DNA of 64,000 nucleotides. It comes from Ruminococcaceae bacterium BL-4 (GTDB lineage: Bacteria; Bacillota; Clostridia; Oscillospirales; Acutalibacteraceae). Within the stretch, counting starts at the first letter, position 1. Each line of letters begins with the position of its first letter. The notes under the pieces were generated by a model. That model ran no database searches, was not told the DNA's origin, and saw nothing but the letters and a program-made list of their open reading frames with translations. Positions 46,550 through 56,463 of the stretch are shown one piece after another. The stretch lies in assembly GCA_902809935.1 (NCBI GenBank), contig LR778134.1, positions 1,488,001 through 1,552,000 of the forward strand. The letters run 5' to 3'. The position numbers were made by a program, and so were the translations under genes.

Positions 46550-48664
46550 ATGCCCAGGCAGGTATCACTTGAAAAAACTCGTAATATCGGCATCATGGCT
46601 CATATTGATGCCGGTAAAACAACCACGACCGAACGTATCCTGTATTACACGGGCGTGAATCATAAGATTGGTGAGGTGCACGATGGTGCAGCCACCATGG
46701 ACTGGATGGTTCAGGAGCAGGAGAGAGGCATTACTATCACTTCTGCCGCAACAACTTGTTTCTGGACGAACAGCAAGTATTTTGGTGATCCGGATAAGAA
46801 CCGTGATTACCGAATCAATATTATCGACACTCCCGGCCACGTTGACTTTACAGTTGAAGTTGAACGTTCCCTGCGTGTATTGGACGGTTCTGTAACCGTT
46901 TTCTGTGCAAAGGGCGGCGTTGAGCCTCAGTCTGAAACAGTTTGGCGTCAGGCTGAAGAGTATCATGTTCCCCGTATGGCATATGTTAACAAAATGGACA
47001 TCATGGGTGCCAATTTCTATAATGTAATTGACATGATGAAGAGCCGTTTAAAGTGCAATGCTGTACCGATCCAGCTGCCAATTGGCAGTGAGGACAGCTT
47101 CCGCGGAATTATCGATCTGATCGATATGACTGCCGATATCTATTATGATGATATGGGCAAGGATATGCGTGTGGAAGAAATTCCGGACGACATGAAGGAA
47201 AAAGCAGAGGAATACCATACAGCACTGATCGAGCATGTTGCTGAACAAGATGATGCACTGATGGAAAAATATCTGGATGGCGAAGAGCTTACCCGTGATG
47301 AGATCATTGCAACCATTCGTAAAGCAACCATTGCTAATAAGTTTGTTCCGGTTACCTGTGGTACTTCTTATCGGAATAAAGGTGTACAGAAGCTGCTGGA
47401 TGCAATCGTTGCATTTATGCCTGCTCCGACCGATATCCCGGCTATCCGCGGTACAAACCCCGAAACTGGTGAGGAAGAGGATCGTCATTCTTCTGATGAT
47501 GAACCGTTCTCCGCATTGGCATTTAAGATTGCAACGGATCCTTTCGTCGGAAAACTTTGCTTTATCCGTGTTTATTCCGGTGTATTGATGACTGGTTCTA
47601 CCGTTTATAATTCCACAAAGGATTGTGATGAGAGAATCGGTCGTATTTTGCAGATGCACGCAAACCACCGTCAGGACCTCGATGAGGTTTATGCTGGTGA
47701 TATTGCGGCGGCAATCGGCGTAAAGAATACGACTACCGGTGATACACTCTGCGATGAGAAGCATCCGGTCGTTCTGGAATCCATGGAATTCCCGGAACCT
47801 GTTATCCGTGTTGCAATTGAGCCGAAGACCAAAGCTGGTCAGGAAAAGATGGGAATTGCTCTTGCCAAACTGGCAGAAGAAGATCCTACTTTTAAGGCTT
47901 ATACAGATGAAGAAACCGGCCAGACCATTATTGCAGGAATGGGCGAACTTCATTTGGAGATTATTGTTGACCGTTTGCTGCGTGAATTTCACGTGGAAGC
48001 AAATATCGGCAAACCGCAGGTCGCTTATAAGGAAACAATCCGTAAGCATGCAGACGTAGAATGCAAATATGTCCGTCAGTCCGGTGGTAAAGGCCAGTAT
48101 GGTCACGTTAAGATTAAGGTTGATCCGAATCCGGAAAAGGGTTATGAATTTGTCAATGCAACTGTTGGCGGTTCTATCCCGAAGGAATATATTCCGGCTG
48201 TTGACCAAGGTATCCAAGGCGCTATGCAGGCAGGTGTTCTTGCCGGCTATAATGTTGTGGATGTCAGGGTTGAGCTGTATGATGGTTCTTATCATGAAGT
48301 CGACTCCTCTGAAATGGCATTTAAGATCGCCGGTTCTATGGCATTTAAGGATGCAATGAAGAAGGCTGATCCGGTCATTCTGGAACCGATTATGAAAGTA
48401 ACCGTTACTGTTCCGGAAGAGTATATGGGCGACGTTATCGGTGACTTGAACTCTCGCCGCGGCATGATTGGCGGTATGGATGCTATGGGCGGCGCTGAGC
48501 AGATTCATGCAATGGTTCCATTGTCTGAAATGTTCGGATATGCAACAGATATGCGTTCCAAGACACAAGGCCGTGGCCAGTTCGTCATGGAGCCGGATCA
48601 TTATGCAGAAGTTCCGAAGAATATTTCTGAAAAGATTATCAGCGAGCGTACAAAGAGCAACTGA
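46550..48664 (+). CDS. fusA: Elongation factor G
   Basis: 704 residues. Ribosomal translocation GTPase. G1 is [16 protein letters not shown]2/switch I lies around [16 protein letters not shown]3 is [16 protein letters not shown], and G4 is NKMD. Domains II-V follow to the conserved [20 protein letters not shown] near the end. TAAGGAGGAAA precedes the ATG. Confidence 0.98.
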   Translation: MPRQVSLEKTRNIGIMAHIDAGKTTTTERILYYTGVNHKIGEVHDGAATMDWMVQEQERGITITSAATTCFWTNSKYFGDPDKNRDYRINIIDTPGHVDFTVEVERSLRVLDGSVTVFCAKGGVEPQSETVWRQAEEYHVPRMAYVNKMDIMGANFYNVIDMMKSRLKCNAVPIQLPIGSEDSFRGIIDLIDMTADIYYDDMGKDMRVEEIPDDMKEKAEEYHTALIEHVAEQDDALMEKYLDGEELTRDEIIATIRKATIANKFVPVTCGTSYRNKGVQKLLDAIVAFMPAPTDIPAIRGTNPETGEEEDRHSSDDEPFSALAFKIATDPFVGKLCFIRVYSGVLMTGSTVYNSTKDCDERIGRILQMHANHRQDLDEVYAGDIAAAIGVKNTTTGDTLCDEKHPVVLESMEFPEPVIRVAIEPKTKAGQEKMGIALAKLAEEDPTFKAYTDEETGQTIIAGMGELHLEIIVDRLLREFHVEANIGKPQVAYKETIRKHADVECKYVRQSGGKGQYGHVKIKVDPNPEKGYEFVNATVGGSIPKEYIPAVDQGIQGAMQAGVLAGYNVVDVRVELYDGSYHEVDSSEMAFKIAGSMAFKDAMKKADPVILEPIMKVTVTVPEEYMGDVIGDLNSRRGMIGGMDAMGGAEQIHAMVPLSEMFGYATDMRSKTQGRGQFVMEPDHYAEVPKNISEKIISERTKSN

Positions 48665-48696
48665 TTTTCTTTCATGAACAGAAGTACGGAAAACAC

Positions 48697-48725
48697 TTGA
48701 TTTTTTTCGGAACTCTTGCTAAAAT
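48697..48725 (+). promoter_or_regulatory. Promoter of tuf
   Basis: TTGATT (48697-48702) and TAAAAT (48720-48725) with a 17-base spacer. Immediately after it ATGAACC-AACA-GGTTCAT (48725-48742) forms a 7-bp hairpin at the expected transcript start. Confidence 0.65.
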
Positions 48726-48789
48726 ATGAACCAACAGGTTCATTATAATTTGATATTAATTTGTTTAATACAAAAGGAGGAAAATTCCA

Positions 48790-49992
48790 ATGGCAAAGGA
48801 AAAGTTTGACAGATCTCTGCCCCATGTAAACATTGGTACTATTGGCCATGTTGACCACGGCAAGACCACTTTAACAGCTGCAATTACCAAGGTACTAAGC
48901 TTTGAAGGCGATGCTGAGTTTAAGGATTATGCCAACATCGATAGTGCTCCTGAAGAGCGTGAGCGTGGTATTACAATCAATACTGCTCATGTTGAGTATC
49001 ATACTGCAAAGCGTCATTACGCCCATGTTGACTGCCCGGGCCATGCTGACTACGTTAAGAACATGATCACCGGTGCTGCTCAGATGGATGGCGCAATCCT
49101 TGTCGTTTCTGCAGCTGATGGCCCGATGCCTCAGACTCGTGAGCATATCCTGCTCGCTCGTCAGGTTGGCGTGCCTTATATCGTTGTCTTTATGAATAAA
49201 TGCGATCAGGTTGATGATCCTGAGCTGCTTGATTTGGTAGAGATGGAAATCCGTGATCTGCTGAACGAGTATGACTTCCCGGGCGATGATACCCCGATTA
49301 TCCGTGGTTCCGCTCTGAAGGCTCTGGAGTCTACTTCTACTGATACAAATGCACCTGAGTACAAGTGCATTCATGAGTTGATGGATGCAGTTGATGACTA
49401 TATCCCGACTCCTGACCGTAAATCCGATATGCCTTTCCTGATGCCTGTTGAAGACGTCTTCACAATTACCGGCCGTGGCACTGTTGCAACTGGCCGTGTA
49501 GAGCGTGGCAAGGTTAAGATTGGCGAAGAAGTTGAAATCATTGGCCTTACTACTGAGCGCAAGAAGTCTGTTGTTACAGGCCTTGAAATGTTCCGTAAGA
49601 CTTTGGATTATGCAGAGGCCGGCGATAATATCGGTGTTCTGCTTCGTGGTATTCAGCGTGAAGAGATCGAGCGTGGCCAGGTCCTGGCAAAGCCCGGTAC
49701 TGTTCATCCGCATACCAAATTCCATGCTCAGGTTTACGTCCTGACCAAAGATGAAGGCGGTCGTCATACTCCGTTCTTCAACAACTATCGTCCGCAGTTC
49801 TATTTCCGTACCACCGATGTTACCGGTGTTATCACTCTGCCGGAAGGCACTGAGATGTGCATGCCTGGCGATCACATCGAGATGGATGTTGAACTGATTA
49901 CTCCTATCGCAATCGAGGAAGGCCTCCGCTTCGCTATCCGTGAAGGCGGCCATACTGTCGGTTCCGGTGTTGTTATTAAGATCAACGAGTAA
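48790..49992 (+). CDS. tuf: Elongation factor Tu
   Basis: 400 residues. Delivers aminoacyl-tRNA to the ribosome. G1 [15 protein letters not shown], switch region [16 protein letters not shown]3 [20 protein letters not shown] and G4 [10 protein letters not shown] are intact; domains II and III follow. AAAGGAGG is before the ATG. Codon use is strongly biased, as expected of the most abundant protein. It can be made from its own promoter as well as from the str operon. Confidence 0.98.
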   Translation: MAKEKFDRSLPHVNIGTIGHVDHGKTTLTAAITKVLSFEGDAEFKDYANIDSAPEERERGITINTAHVEYHTAKRHYAHVDCPGHADYVKNMITGAAQMDGAILVVSAADGPMPQTREHILLARQVGVPYIVVFMNKCDQVDDPELLDLVEMEIRDLLNEYDFPGDDTPIIRGSALKALESTSTDTNAPEYKCIHELMDAVDDYIPTPDRKSDMPFLMPVEDVFTITGRGTVATGRVERGKVKIGEEVEIIGLTTERKKSVVTGLEMFRKTLDYAEAGDNIGVLLRGIQREEIERGQVLAKPGTVHPHTKFHAQVYVLTKDEGGRHTPFFNNYRPQFYFRTTDVTGVITLPEGTEMCMPGDHIEMDVELITPIAIEEGLRFAIREGGHTVGSGVVIKINE

Positions 49993-50012
49993 TTATTTGC
50001 TTGTTTAAAGAG

Positions 50013-50046
50013 AAAAAGCCGCAGCCATTTGGCTGTGGCTTTTTTT
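50013..50046 (+). terminator. Terminator of tuf
   Basis: AAAAAGCCGCAGCCA pairs with TGGCTGTGGCTTTTT, followed by further T residues. Confidence 0.9.
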
Positions 50047-50143
50047 GTAGTTCCTTAATTCTTCTATAATTTTCACATCAATATGGTATAATAAAAGCAA
50101 AATATGAAAGATTGTCTTAAAAATTTTTAGAAAGCAGGATATC

Positions 50144-51367
50144 ATGAAAGTTCAGAGAAAAGAGAAGCGTAGGTTACCGCGCCGGACACTTTTATTCCGG
50201 ACAAGTGTTATTTTGGCCGCAGTGGGTTTGGGATTGATTTTATTTTTTACTTTTGATAGATACGGGAAATCAGTACAGACGGAAGTTCAAACAAATGCTG
50301 TAGTGTCGTCGCAGGAAGGACAAGCTCCAAAGACAACATCTGTGACAATTTTAGGGGCCGGTGACAATTTAATTCATGAGGCTCTTTACGAGCATGTGAA
50401 AGCAGCTGACGGTGGTTATGATTTTAGACCTTATTATAAAAAAGTGAAACCTTATATCAGTGCAGCAGATATTGCAACTTTGAATCAAGAAACGCCGCTG
50501 GCAACATCTATTTATGAGCCAAGCGGGTATCCGTGCTTTAATACGCCGACGCAGGCTGGCGATGCTTTGATTGATACTGGTTTTGATTTGATCAATCAAG
50601 GAAATAATCATATACTGGATATGGGCCCAGAAGGAATTGAAGCAACGCTTAATTATTGGCAGGCAAAAAATATTCCGGTAACTGGTGCCTATCGAAATGA
50701 GGATGATCTGCAAAATATTCGTATAATCGAAAAAAACGGGATTAAGGTTGCTTTTTTAGGATTTGTCGAAATGACAAACGGCAATGAGCTTCCCTCTGAT
50801 TCCCCTTTAAGGATCGTTTATACCAGTGATACCGATGTGGTAAAACAGCTGATTCAGAAAGCAAAATCCATGGCAGATGTAGTTGTAGTGCATGCACATT
50901 GGGGAAATGAAGACGATTATAAGCTTTCTGATAATGAAAAAACACTTTCTCAGGAGATGGTTGATTGGGGTGCCGATATCATATTTGGGAATCATGTGCA
51001 TGTTTTGCAGGAACTTAAAGTGCTGACTAGAAAGAGTGATGGAGCACAATGCCCAGTCATGTATGCGTTCGGTAATTTCCTTTCCGGGCAGGAAGACATC
51101 AATGAATTAATCAGTGGCCTTTTAACGGTGACTGTTACGAAAAATTTGTCAACAGCAAAAACGACCGTGACAGATCTGAAGTTTAAACCAATCGTCACAC
51201 ATTACGAGGGAGACCGAGAAAATCTTTGTATTTATCCGCTGAGTGAATATACAGAGCAGTTAGCAGAGAAGCATGGGGTGAATCAATTTATGCCCGGATT
51301 CTCATTGGACTTTATTAAAAAAATTGTCAATCAGTCTATTCCAAAGGAATATCAAGATAACACCTGA
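50144..51367 (+). CDS. CapA-family protein (PgsA/CapA metallophosphatase fold)
   Basis: 407 residues: basic N-terminus, one membrane helix (about residues 22-42) and an extracellular CapA domain. Family motifs are GAGDNLIHEAL, LNQETPLA, NQGNNHILDMGPEG, VVVHAHWGNEDDY and GADIIFGNHVHVLQEL. CapA/PgsA takes part in poly-gamma-glutamate capsule formation in Bacillus, but many stand-alone clostridial copies have no capBC neighbours. None are seen here, so a capsule role is uncertain. Its 5' region has TATAAT near 50086. Confidence 0.88.
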   Translation: MKVQRKEKRRLPRRTLLFRTSVILAAVGLGLILFFTFDRYGKSVQTEVQTNAVVSSQEGQAPKTTSVTILGAGDNLIHEALYEHVKAADGGYDFRPYYKKVKPYISAADIATLNQETPLATSIYEPSGYPCFNTPTQAGDALIDTGFDLINQGNNHILDMGPEGIEATLNYWQAKNIPVTGAYRNEDDLQNIRIIEKNGIKVAFLGFVEMTNGNELPSDSPLRIVYTSDTDVVKQLIQKAKSMADVVVVHAHWGNEDDYKLSDNEKTLSQEMVDWGADIIFGNHVHVLQELKVLTRKSDGAQCPVMYAFGNFLSGQEDINELISGLLTVTVTKNLSTAKTTVTDLKFKPIVTHYEGDRENLCIYPLSEYTEQLAEKHGVNQFMPGFSLDFIKKIVNQSIPKEYQDNT

Positions 51368-51424
51368 TTCATACGAAAAATGACAGGTTGATTACTGTGT
51401 TCCCAAAGAGTGTCAAAATTAGAC

Positions 51425-51453
51425 TTGACAGCAATAGAATAGTATGTTAAAAT
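51425..51453 (+). promoter_or_regulatory. Sigma-A promoter of the FMN riboswitch-ribU unit
   Basis: TTGACA (51425-51430) and TAAAAT (51448-51453) with a 17-base spacer, just before the aptamer. Confidence 0.8.
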
Positions 51454-51464
51454 AATCACGTAAA

Positions 51465-51597
51465 TTCTTCGGGGCGGGGTGTGATTCCCCACCGGCGGTT
51501 ATGCGGCCTTTGTGCCGATAAGCCCGCGAGCGATTTGTCAGTCGCAGGATTCTGGTGAGAGCCCAGAGCCGACGGTATAGTCCGGATGGAAGAAGAT
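51465..51597 (+). ncRNA. FMN riboswitch (RFN element)
   Basis: The conserved RFN core is present in order: TTCTTCGGGGCGGGGTG, GATTCCCCACCGGCGGT, GATAAGCCCGCGAGCG, GATTCTGGTGAGAGCCCAGAGCCGACGG and TATAGTCCGGATGG-AAGAA, with closing stem TTCTTC/GAAGAA. FMN binding should favour the terminator that follows and switch off ribU when flavin is plentiful. It occupies most of the 321-base gap between the CapA gene and ribU. Confidence 0.97.
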
Positions 51598-51610
51598 ATG
51601 GAAAGAAAGC

Positions 51611-51649
51611 TAAGCCCCGAGTACCTTTGTGTATTCGTGGGCTTCTTTT
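51611..51649 (+). terminator. Terminator of the FMN riboswitch expression platform
   Basis: AAGCCCCGAGTAC pairs with GTATTCGTGGGCTT, followed by CTTTTA. It lies between the aptamer and the ribU ribosome binding site. Confidence 0.8.
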
Positions 51650-51688
51650 AATTTAAAACCTCCATATCTCCAGAGGAGAGAAAGAATT

Positions 51689-52321
51689 ATGCCAAATTTT
51701 ACAAATGAAACGACGATCAACAAGAGTAAGAGTACGGATATTCGTAGAATTGCGATGATCGGAATGCTTTCTGCATTAGCCTTTATTATCATGTATTTTG
51801 AAGTGCCGCTTCCGTTTTTGCCGTCCTTTTATAAAATTGACTTTAGTGAAGTTCCAGTGCTGATTGGCGGATTTGCAATGGGGCCGGTTGCTGCAGCAAT
51901 TATTGAAGGAGTAAAGGTCATTTTGCATTTGGTTATTAAAGGAACTCCTACCGCAGGAATTGGTGATTTTGCGAATTTTATCATTGGATGCGGACTTGTC
52001 GTCCCTGCTTCAATGATTTATAAATGCCATAAGAGCCGCAAAAATGCAGTCGTTGGTATGACAGTTGGCGTTTTAGTGATGGCTGTTGTCGGTGGACTTT
52101 TAAATGCTTTTCTTTTACTTCCGGCTTATGCTGCAGCATTCCATATGCCGATGGAAGCGATTGTTGGAATGGGTACCAGCGTAAACCATGCAATCGTTGA
52201 TGTCCCGACTTTGGTGCTCTTTGCAACGACTCCGCTGAATCTGATCAAAGGTATTTTGGCATCAATTTTGACGCTTTTACTTTATAAACGGGTTAGTCCT
52301 TTGGTTCATGGAAGAGTCTAA
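51689..52321 (+). CDS. ribU: Riboflavin ECF transporter S component
   Basis: 210 residues with about six membrane segments. The S component binds riboflavin and joins a shared EcfAA'T module encoded elsewhere. Family signs are RRIAMIGMLSALAFIIMYFE, the FYKIDFSEVPVLIGGFAMGP segment and GIGDFANFIIG. The FMN riboswitch upstream supports the substrate. The frame is open from 51629, inside the terminator, but GAGGAGAG precedes the ATG at 51689. Confidence 0.94.
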   Translation: MPNFTNETTINKSKSTDIRRIAMIGMLSALAFIIMYFEVPLPFLPSFYKIDFSEVPVLIGGFAMGPVAAAIIEGVKVILHLVIKGTPTAGIGDFANFIIGCGLVVPASMIYKCHKSRKNAVVGMTVGVLVMAVVGGLLNAFLLLPAYAAAFHMPMEAIVGMGTSVNHAIVDVPTLVLFATTPLNLIKGILASILTLLLYKRVSPLVHGRV

Positions 52322-52372
52322 AAAATCATTGTCTGTCTAAAATTCCCGATAATTGGACAGACAATGATTTTT
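52321..52372 (+). terminator. Terminator of ribU
   Basis: A 17-bp inverted repeat, AAAAATCATTGTCTGTC with GACAGACAATGATTTTT, starting at the ribU stop codon. Confidence 0.88.
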
Positions 52373-52377
52373 GTCCC

Positions 52378-52406
52378 TTTACAGCCTATGGACTCTATGT
52401 TATACT
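52378..52406 (+). promoter_or_regulatory. Promoter of the SAM riboswitch-metK unit
   Basis: TTTACA (52378-52383) and TATACT (52401-52406) with a 17-base spacer. Confidence 0.75.
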
Positions 52407-52435
52407 ATACACAATTCAAAAATTAAATATTTTCC

Positions 52436-52541
52436 CCTTATCAAGAGTGGCGGAGGGACCAGGCCCTATGATGCCCGACAACCTACCGGTGAAAAAATCC
52501 GGTAAGGTGCTAATTCCTGCGGTGAGACCGAAAGATGAGGC
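52436..52541 (+). ncRNA. SAM-I riboswitch (S-box)
   Basis: Conserved S-box blocks are visible: CTTATCAAGAGTGGCGGAGG, GACCAGGCCCTATGATGCCC, GACAACCTACCGG, GGTAAGGTGCTAATTCCTGC and GAAAGATGAG. SAM binding should favour the terminator downstream and lower metK, a feedback loop on SAM synthesis. Confidence 0.97.
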
Positions 52542-52552
52542 TGCTTTTAATA

Positions 52553-52586
52553 AGCGCTGTTCGGTTTTTCACCGGACAGCGTTTTT
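52553..52586 (+). terminator. Terminator of the SAM riboswitch expression platform
   Basis: GCGCTGTTCGG pairs with CCGGACAGCG, followed by TTTTT, directly before the metK ribosome binding site. Confidence 0.88.
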
Positions 52587-52607
52587 AATTACAGGAGGAC
52601 GATTTTT

Positions 52608-53783
52608 ATGGCAAAACACTTTTTTACATCAGAATCAGTAACAGAGGGGCATCCCGATAAATTGTGCGATCAAATTGCGGATGCAATTCTGGATAAAATC
52701 ATCGAAAAAGATCCGCAGGCACATGTTGCTTGTGAGGTAACGGCATGTACCGGTGTGATCCATGTGATGGGAGAAATTTCTACTGAGTGCTATGTCGATA
52801 TCCCGGCAGTTGTGCGTGAGGTTGTTAATTCCGTTGGGTATAATAATCCTGCTTGCGGATTTGATGGGAATACCTGCGGCGTTTTGACTTCCATTGATAT
52901 GCAGTCTGCGGATATTGCAATGGGTGTTAATGAATCCTATGAAAAGAAAAATGGTGCAACAGACGAAGCAGATACCATTGGTGCCGGAGATCAGGGCATG
53001 ATGTTTGGCTATGCCTGTGATGAGACCTCTGAAAAAATGCCGTTGGCAATTTCTTTGGCACATAAGCTGAGTTACCGCCTTGCGCAGGTGCGTAAAAACG
53101 GGACTTTGCCTTATCTGCGGCCCGATGGAAAAACTCAGGTAACGGTAGAATATGATGATGATACCCCTGTTCGTGTGGAGGCGGTTGTCGTTTCGGCACA
53201 GCATGATCCGGAAATTCCGCTGAGTCAAATTCGGTGTGACCTTTTGAAAGAAGTAATTCAGAGTGTGATTCCGGAAAAATGGCTCGATGAAAATACAAAG
53301 TATTATGTAAACCCAACTGGACGCTTTGTAATTGGCGGCCCAGTAGGAGACAGCGGGCTTACCGGACGGAAGATTATTGTGGATACATACGGCGGATATG
53401 GTCGTCACGGCGGTGGTGCATTTTCCGGAAAAGACCCAACAAAGGTAGATCGTTCTGCGGCATATGCTGCACGTTGGGTAGCACGCAATCTGGTTGCAGC
53501 CGGACTTGCCAAGAAGTGTGAAGTTCAGCTTGCCTATGCAATCGGTGTTGCAAATCCGGTTTCTATTCGTGTGGATTCTTTCGGAACCTCTGCATATGAT
53601 GATGAAAGACTCGCCAATGCAGTCAAGAAAGTATTTGATCTGCGTCCGGCGTCTATTATTAAGACGTTGGACCTGCGCCGCCCGATTTATCGCGCAATTT
53701 CCAATTATGGCCAGATGGGGCGTAATGGGATGCCTTGGGAAGAAGAGAACCGCGTAAATGAGCTGAAAGCTGCTCTGCAGTAA
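52608..53783 (+). CDS. metK: S-adenosylmethionine synthetase
   Basis: 391 residues. Makes S-adenosylmethionine from methionine and ATP. Signature motifs are [52 protein letters not shown] and [28 protein letters not shown] precedes the ATG. It is controlled by the SAM-I riboswitch upstream. Confidence 0.98.
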   Translation: MAKHFFTSESVTEGHPDKLCDQIADAILDKIIEKDPQAHVACEVTACTGVIHVMGEISTECYVDIPAVVREVVNSVGYNNPACGFDGNTCGVLTSIDMQSADIAMGVNESYEKKNGATDEADTIGAGDQGMMFGYACDETSEKMPLAISLAHKLSYRLAQVRKNGTLPYLRPDGKTQVTVEYDDDTPVRVEAVVVSAQHDPEIPLSQIRCDLLKEVIQSVIPEKWLDENTKYYVNPTGRFVIGGPVGDSGLTGRKIIVDTYGGYGRHGGGAFSGKDPTKVDRSAAYAARWVARNLVAAGLAKKCEVQLAYAIGVANPVSIRVDSFGTSAYDDERLANAVKKVFDLRPASIIKTLDLRRPIYRAISNYGQMGRNGMPWEEENRVNELKAALQ

Positions 53784-53809
53784 GTTCGTTAATAATCTTT
53801 AGAAGAACC

Positions 53810-53850
53810 AAAAATCACCTTTTTGCATACGCTGCAATGAGGTGATTTTT
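53810..53850 (+). terminator. Terminator of metK, holding the next gene's ribosome binding site
   Basis: AAAAATCACCT pairs with AGGTGATTTTT. The GAGGTG that overlaps the 3' arm (53839-53844) sits seven bases before the ATG at 53852, so the arm that ends metK transcription also carries the next gene's ribosome binding site. Confidence 0.8.
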
Positions 53851-53851
53851 T

Positions 53852-54190
53852 ATGTCTGTGGGGGAGGTACTTTTTGGACTGTTAGCAATTGTTGGCTTAT
53901 GCGACCTTTTTCGCTCAGTGGTTTTTTGGATTTACAATGACCGAAAAGAAGGAGAAATCATATTGACATTGCATCTTTCTGGTCACAGGGAAGACGCTGA
54001 GTATTTGATGCGCAGTGCTTTACAGAAACTAAAGGCAGCGAAAGGCGTTTCTCAAAAACGTCTTTTAGTAATTGATGATGGGATGGACCAAGAGACCAGA
54101 AAGATTTGTGAAATTCTGTTGCAGGGACAGCCGCAGGCAACAATTTGCAGCGAAAAAGATGCTCCTACCGAGGTTTGCAAAATGCGGTAG
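53852..54190 (+). CDS. Small membrane-anchored hypothetical protein
   Basis: 112 residues, not recognised. One N-terminal membrane helix (VLFGLLAIVGLCDLFRSVVF) is followed by a charged cytoplasmic domain with an alpha/beta look (GEIILTLHLSGHREDAEYLM, RLLVIDDGMDQETRKICEIL) that faintly resembles the first half of a glycosyltransferase-type fold. It is placed 44 bases before recD2. A good ribosome binding site and sensible coding make it a likely real gene. Confidence 0.7.
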   Translation: MSVGEVLFGLLAIVGLCDLFRSVVFWIYNDRKEGEIILTLHLSGHREDAEYLMRSALQKLKAAKGVSQKRLLVIDDGMDQETRKICEILLQGQPQATICSEKDAPTEVCKMR

Positions 54191-54234
54191 ATCCGTGCTA
54201 TACTTAAATTGATTGGAAAGACAGAAGGTGCAGT

Positions 54235-56463
54235 ATGGCAGAGGAAGAGAAGCTTTTAGAGATGACCGGTTCCATCGAGCGGGTCGTTTTTCAAAATGAT
54301 AAAAATGGATATGCAATTTTGGAGATTAATAATGGGGAAGAATTAGTGACCGCGGTAGGGACGATTCCTGGTGCTGCCCCAGGAGAAGAGCTGCATCTTG
54401 TGGGTATTTGGGGAGAGCATCCGACTTTTGGAAGACAGTTTCAGGTGCAGGCTTTTGAGCGGCTTCGACCGCATTCCAGTGAAGCAATTTTACAGTATCT
54501 TTCTTCCGGAGCGGTCAAGGGGATTGGTCCTCGGACCGCTCAAAGATTGGTGGAAGCATTCGGAGAAAATACTTTAGAGGTTATTGAAAAAGAGCCGGAC
54601 CGATTGACTTCTATTCAGGGAATTACACTGAATAAAGCAAAAAAGATCAACGAATATTTTTGTCAAGTAACCTCGATCCGTGAAGTGATTCTTTATCTTT
54701 CTCAGTATGGAATCACCCCGCAGGAGTCGGTGCGCGCATATCAGATTTTTGGTTCAGGGACGCCGGATATTGTGCAGGAAAATCCATATCGCTTGTGTGA
54801 AGAGGGAGTTTCGATTGGCTTTCACCGCGTAGATGAGATTGCTGCATCGATGGAACGTCCGGCGGATGATGACTGTCGTATTCGTGCGGGACTTATTTTC
54901 GTTTTACGCCATAATCTGCAAAACGGGCATACCTATCTTCCAAAGGATAAACTAATTCCTGCGGCGGCGGGAATGCTTGGCGTTTCAATCGAACAAACGA
55001 ATTCTGTGATGGAAGAACTGCTTTTGGACGGAACGCTTGATTCATGCGAGATTCATTCAAGAGTTTGCTGCTTTTTGCCGGATTATTATGAGGCAGAGAA
55101 TTATGCTGCAGACCGTCTAAAAATGATGTTGGAATTTCCATCTCAGCCAATTCAGAATGTAGAGGAAAAAATTGATTGCTTTGAAAGTTCCACGGGATTA
55201 AACTATGCACCGGAGCAGAGAGAAGCAATTTGTGCAGCCGTTACCGGTGGAATTCTGGTGCTCACGGGGGGCCCGGGTACTGGAAAAACCACGACGTTGC
55301 ATGCCATCATTCATTTGTTAAAACAAAATGGAGAAAAAGTTTTTCTAGCAGCTCCGACTGGGCGTGCGGCGAAACGAATGAGCCAAATGACAGGAGAAGA
55401 AGCGAAAACAATCCACCGCCTTTTGCAGGTGGAGTGGGGAGAAAATGATCAGCCGGTTTTTTCCTGCAATGAAAAAAATCGTTTGGAATGTGATGCTCTG
55501 ATTGTGGACGAGCTGTCAATGATGGATGCAAAACTTTTTGAGTCTCTTTTAAAAGCTTTGCCGATGGGATGTCGGCTGATTCTTGTAGGGGATCGAAATC
55601 AGCTTCCGTCTGTCGGTGCCGGCAATGTATTAGGGGACTTGATCGATTCGGGAAAGCTTCCTGTTGTTGCATTAAAACATATTTTCAGGCAGGCGATGGA
55701 AAGCCTGATTATCACCAACGCACATGCGGTTTTGGAAGGGAAAATGCCGATCCTCAATGATCACAGCAGGGATTTCTTCTTTTTGCCGTGCAGTGAACCG
55801 GAGAAGATTTCAAAGACAGTTATTGATCTGGTGAAGCGACGTTTACCGGAATCCTACGGCTATTCGGGGATGACAGATCTTCAGGTTTTGTCGATGGCAC
55901 GAAAAGGCGATTTGGGAACGATTGAGCTGAATCGTCGGCTTCAGGCGGTTTTAAACCCAGCTGACCGTACAAAAGCTGAGATTCGGGTTGGTCCGTTTTT
56001 ATTTCGCGAAGGCGATAAAGTGATGCAGATTAAAAACAATTATCATATTGCATGGGAAGAGCAAGACGGATCTCAGGGAGAAGGTGTCTTTAACGGGGAT
56101 ATGGGAATTCTGCAAAAAATTGACCGTCGAGCTTCTATACTACAAGTCGAAATGGACGGCCGTTTGATTACCTATGAATTGGGCATGGCAAAAGAGCTGG
56201 AGCTTGCCTATGCAATGACCATTCATAAAAGTCAAGGCAGTGAATTTGATGCGGTTGTAATGCCTGTTTATCCGGGTCCTCCACAGCTCTTATATCGAAA
56301 TTTGCTTTACACGGCCATTACAAGAGCGAAAAGTTTACTGATTTTGGTCGGAACACAGCAAACAATTCGTACTATGGTAGAAAACGATAAGAAAATGAAG
56401 CGCTTTTCAGGACTTTGTGCCTTTTTAACGGGAGACGAAAATCATGAACCAGATTCTGACTAA
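54235..56463 (+). CDS. recD2: RecD2-type SF1B DNA helicase
   Basis: 742 residues. 5'-to-3' DNA helicase of the RecBC-independent RecD2 family, involved in repair and fork maintenance. The N-terminal OB-like part (TGSIERVVFQNDKNGYAILE) and helix-hairpin-helix region (GAVKGIGPRTAQRLVEAFGE) are typical. Motor motifs are Walker A GGPGTGKTTTLHAI, APTGRAAKRM, VDELSMMD, LVGDRNQLPSVGAGNVL and the C-terminal TIHKSQGSEFDAVVMP. Its stop lies 20 bases inside the comF gene. Confidence 0.95.
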   Translation: MAEEEKLLEMTGSIERVVFQNDKNGYAILEINNGEELVTAVGTIPGAAPGEELHLVGIWGEHPTFGRQFQVQAFERLRPHSSEAILQYLSSGAVKGIGPRTAQRLVEAFGENTLEVIEKEPDRLTSIQGITLNKAKKINEYFCQVTSIREVILYLSQYGITPQESVRAYQIFGSGTPDIVQENPYRLCEEGVSIGFHRVDEIAASMERPADDDCRIRAGLIFVLRHNLQNGHTYLPKDKLIPAAAGMLGVSIEQTNSVMEELLLDGTLDSCEIHSRVCCFLPDYYEAENYAADRLKMMLEFPSQPIQNVEEKIDCFESSTGLNYAPEQREAICAAVTGGILVLTGGPGTGKTTTLHAIIHLLKQNGEKVFLAAPTGRAAKRMSQMTGEEAKTIHRLLQVEWGENDQPVFSCNEKNRLECDALIVDELSMMDAKLFESLLKALPMGCRLILVGDRNQLPSVGAGNVLGDLIDSGKLPVVALKHIFRQAMESLIITNAHAVLEGKMPILNDHSRDFFFLPCSEPEKISKTVIDLVKRRLPESYGYSGMTDLQVLSMARKGDLGTIELNRRLQAVLNPADRTKAEIRVGPFLFREGDKVMQIKNNYHIAWEEQDGSQGEGVFNGDMGILQKIDRRASILQVEMDGRLITYELGMAKELELAYAMTIHKSQGSEFDAVVMPVYPGPPQLLYRNLLYTAITRAKSLLILVGTQQTIRTMVENDKKMKRFSGLCAFLTGDENHEPDSD

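Noticed and set aside
47048-48601. A 517-codon open frame antisense to fusA, and similar long antisense frames over rpoC (43541-44806), tuf (48895-49953), rpoB (39458-40339) and leuS (527-1369)
   Set aside because: They mirror strongly biased codons of highly expressed genes, have no ribosome binding sites or known domains, and read as Cys/His/Ile-rich nonsense.
50144-51367. A poly-gamma-glutamate capsule operon
   Set aside because: Only the CapA-like protein is present; no capB or capC genes lie nearby.
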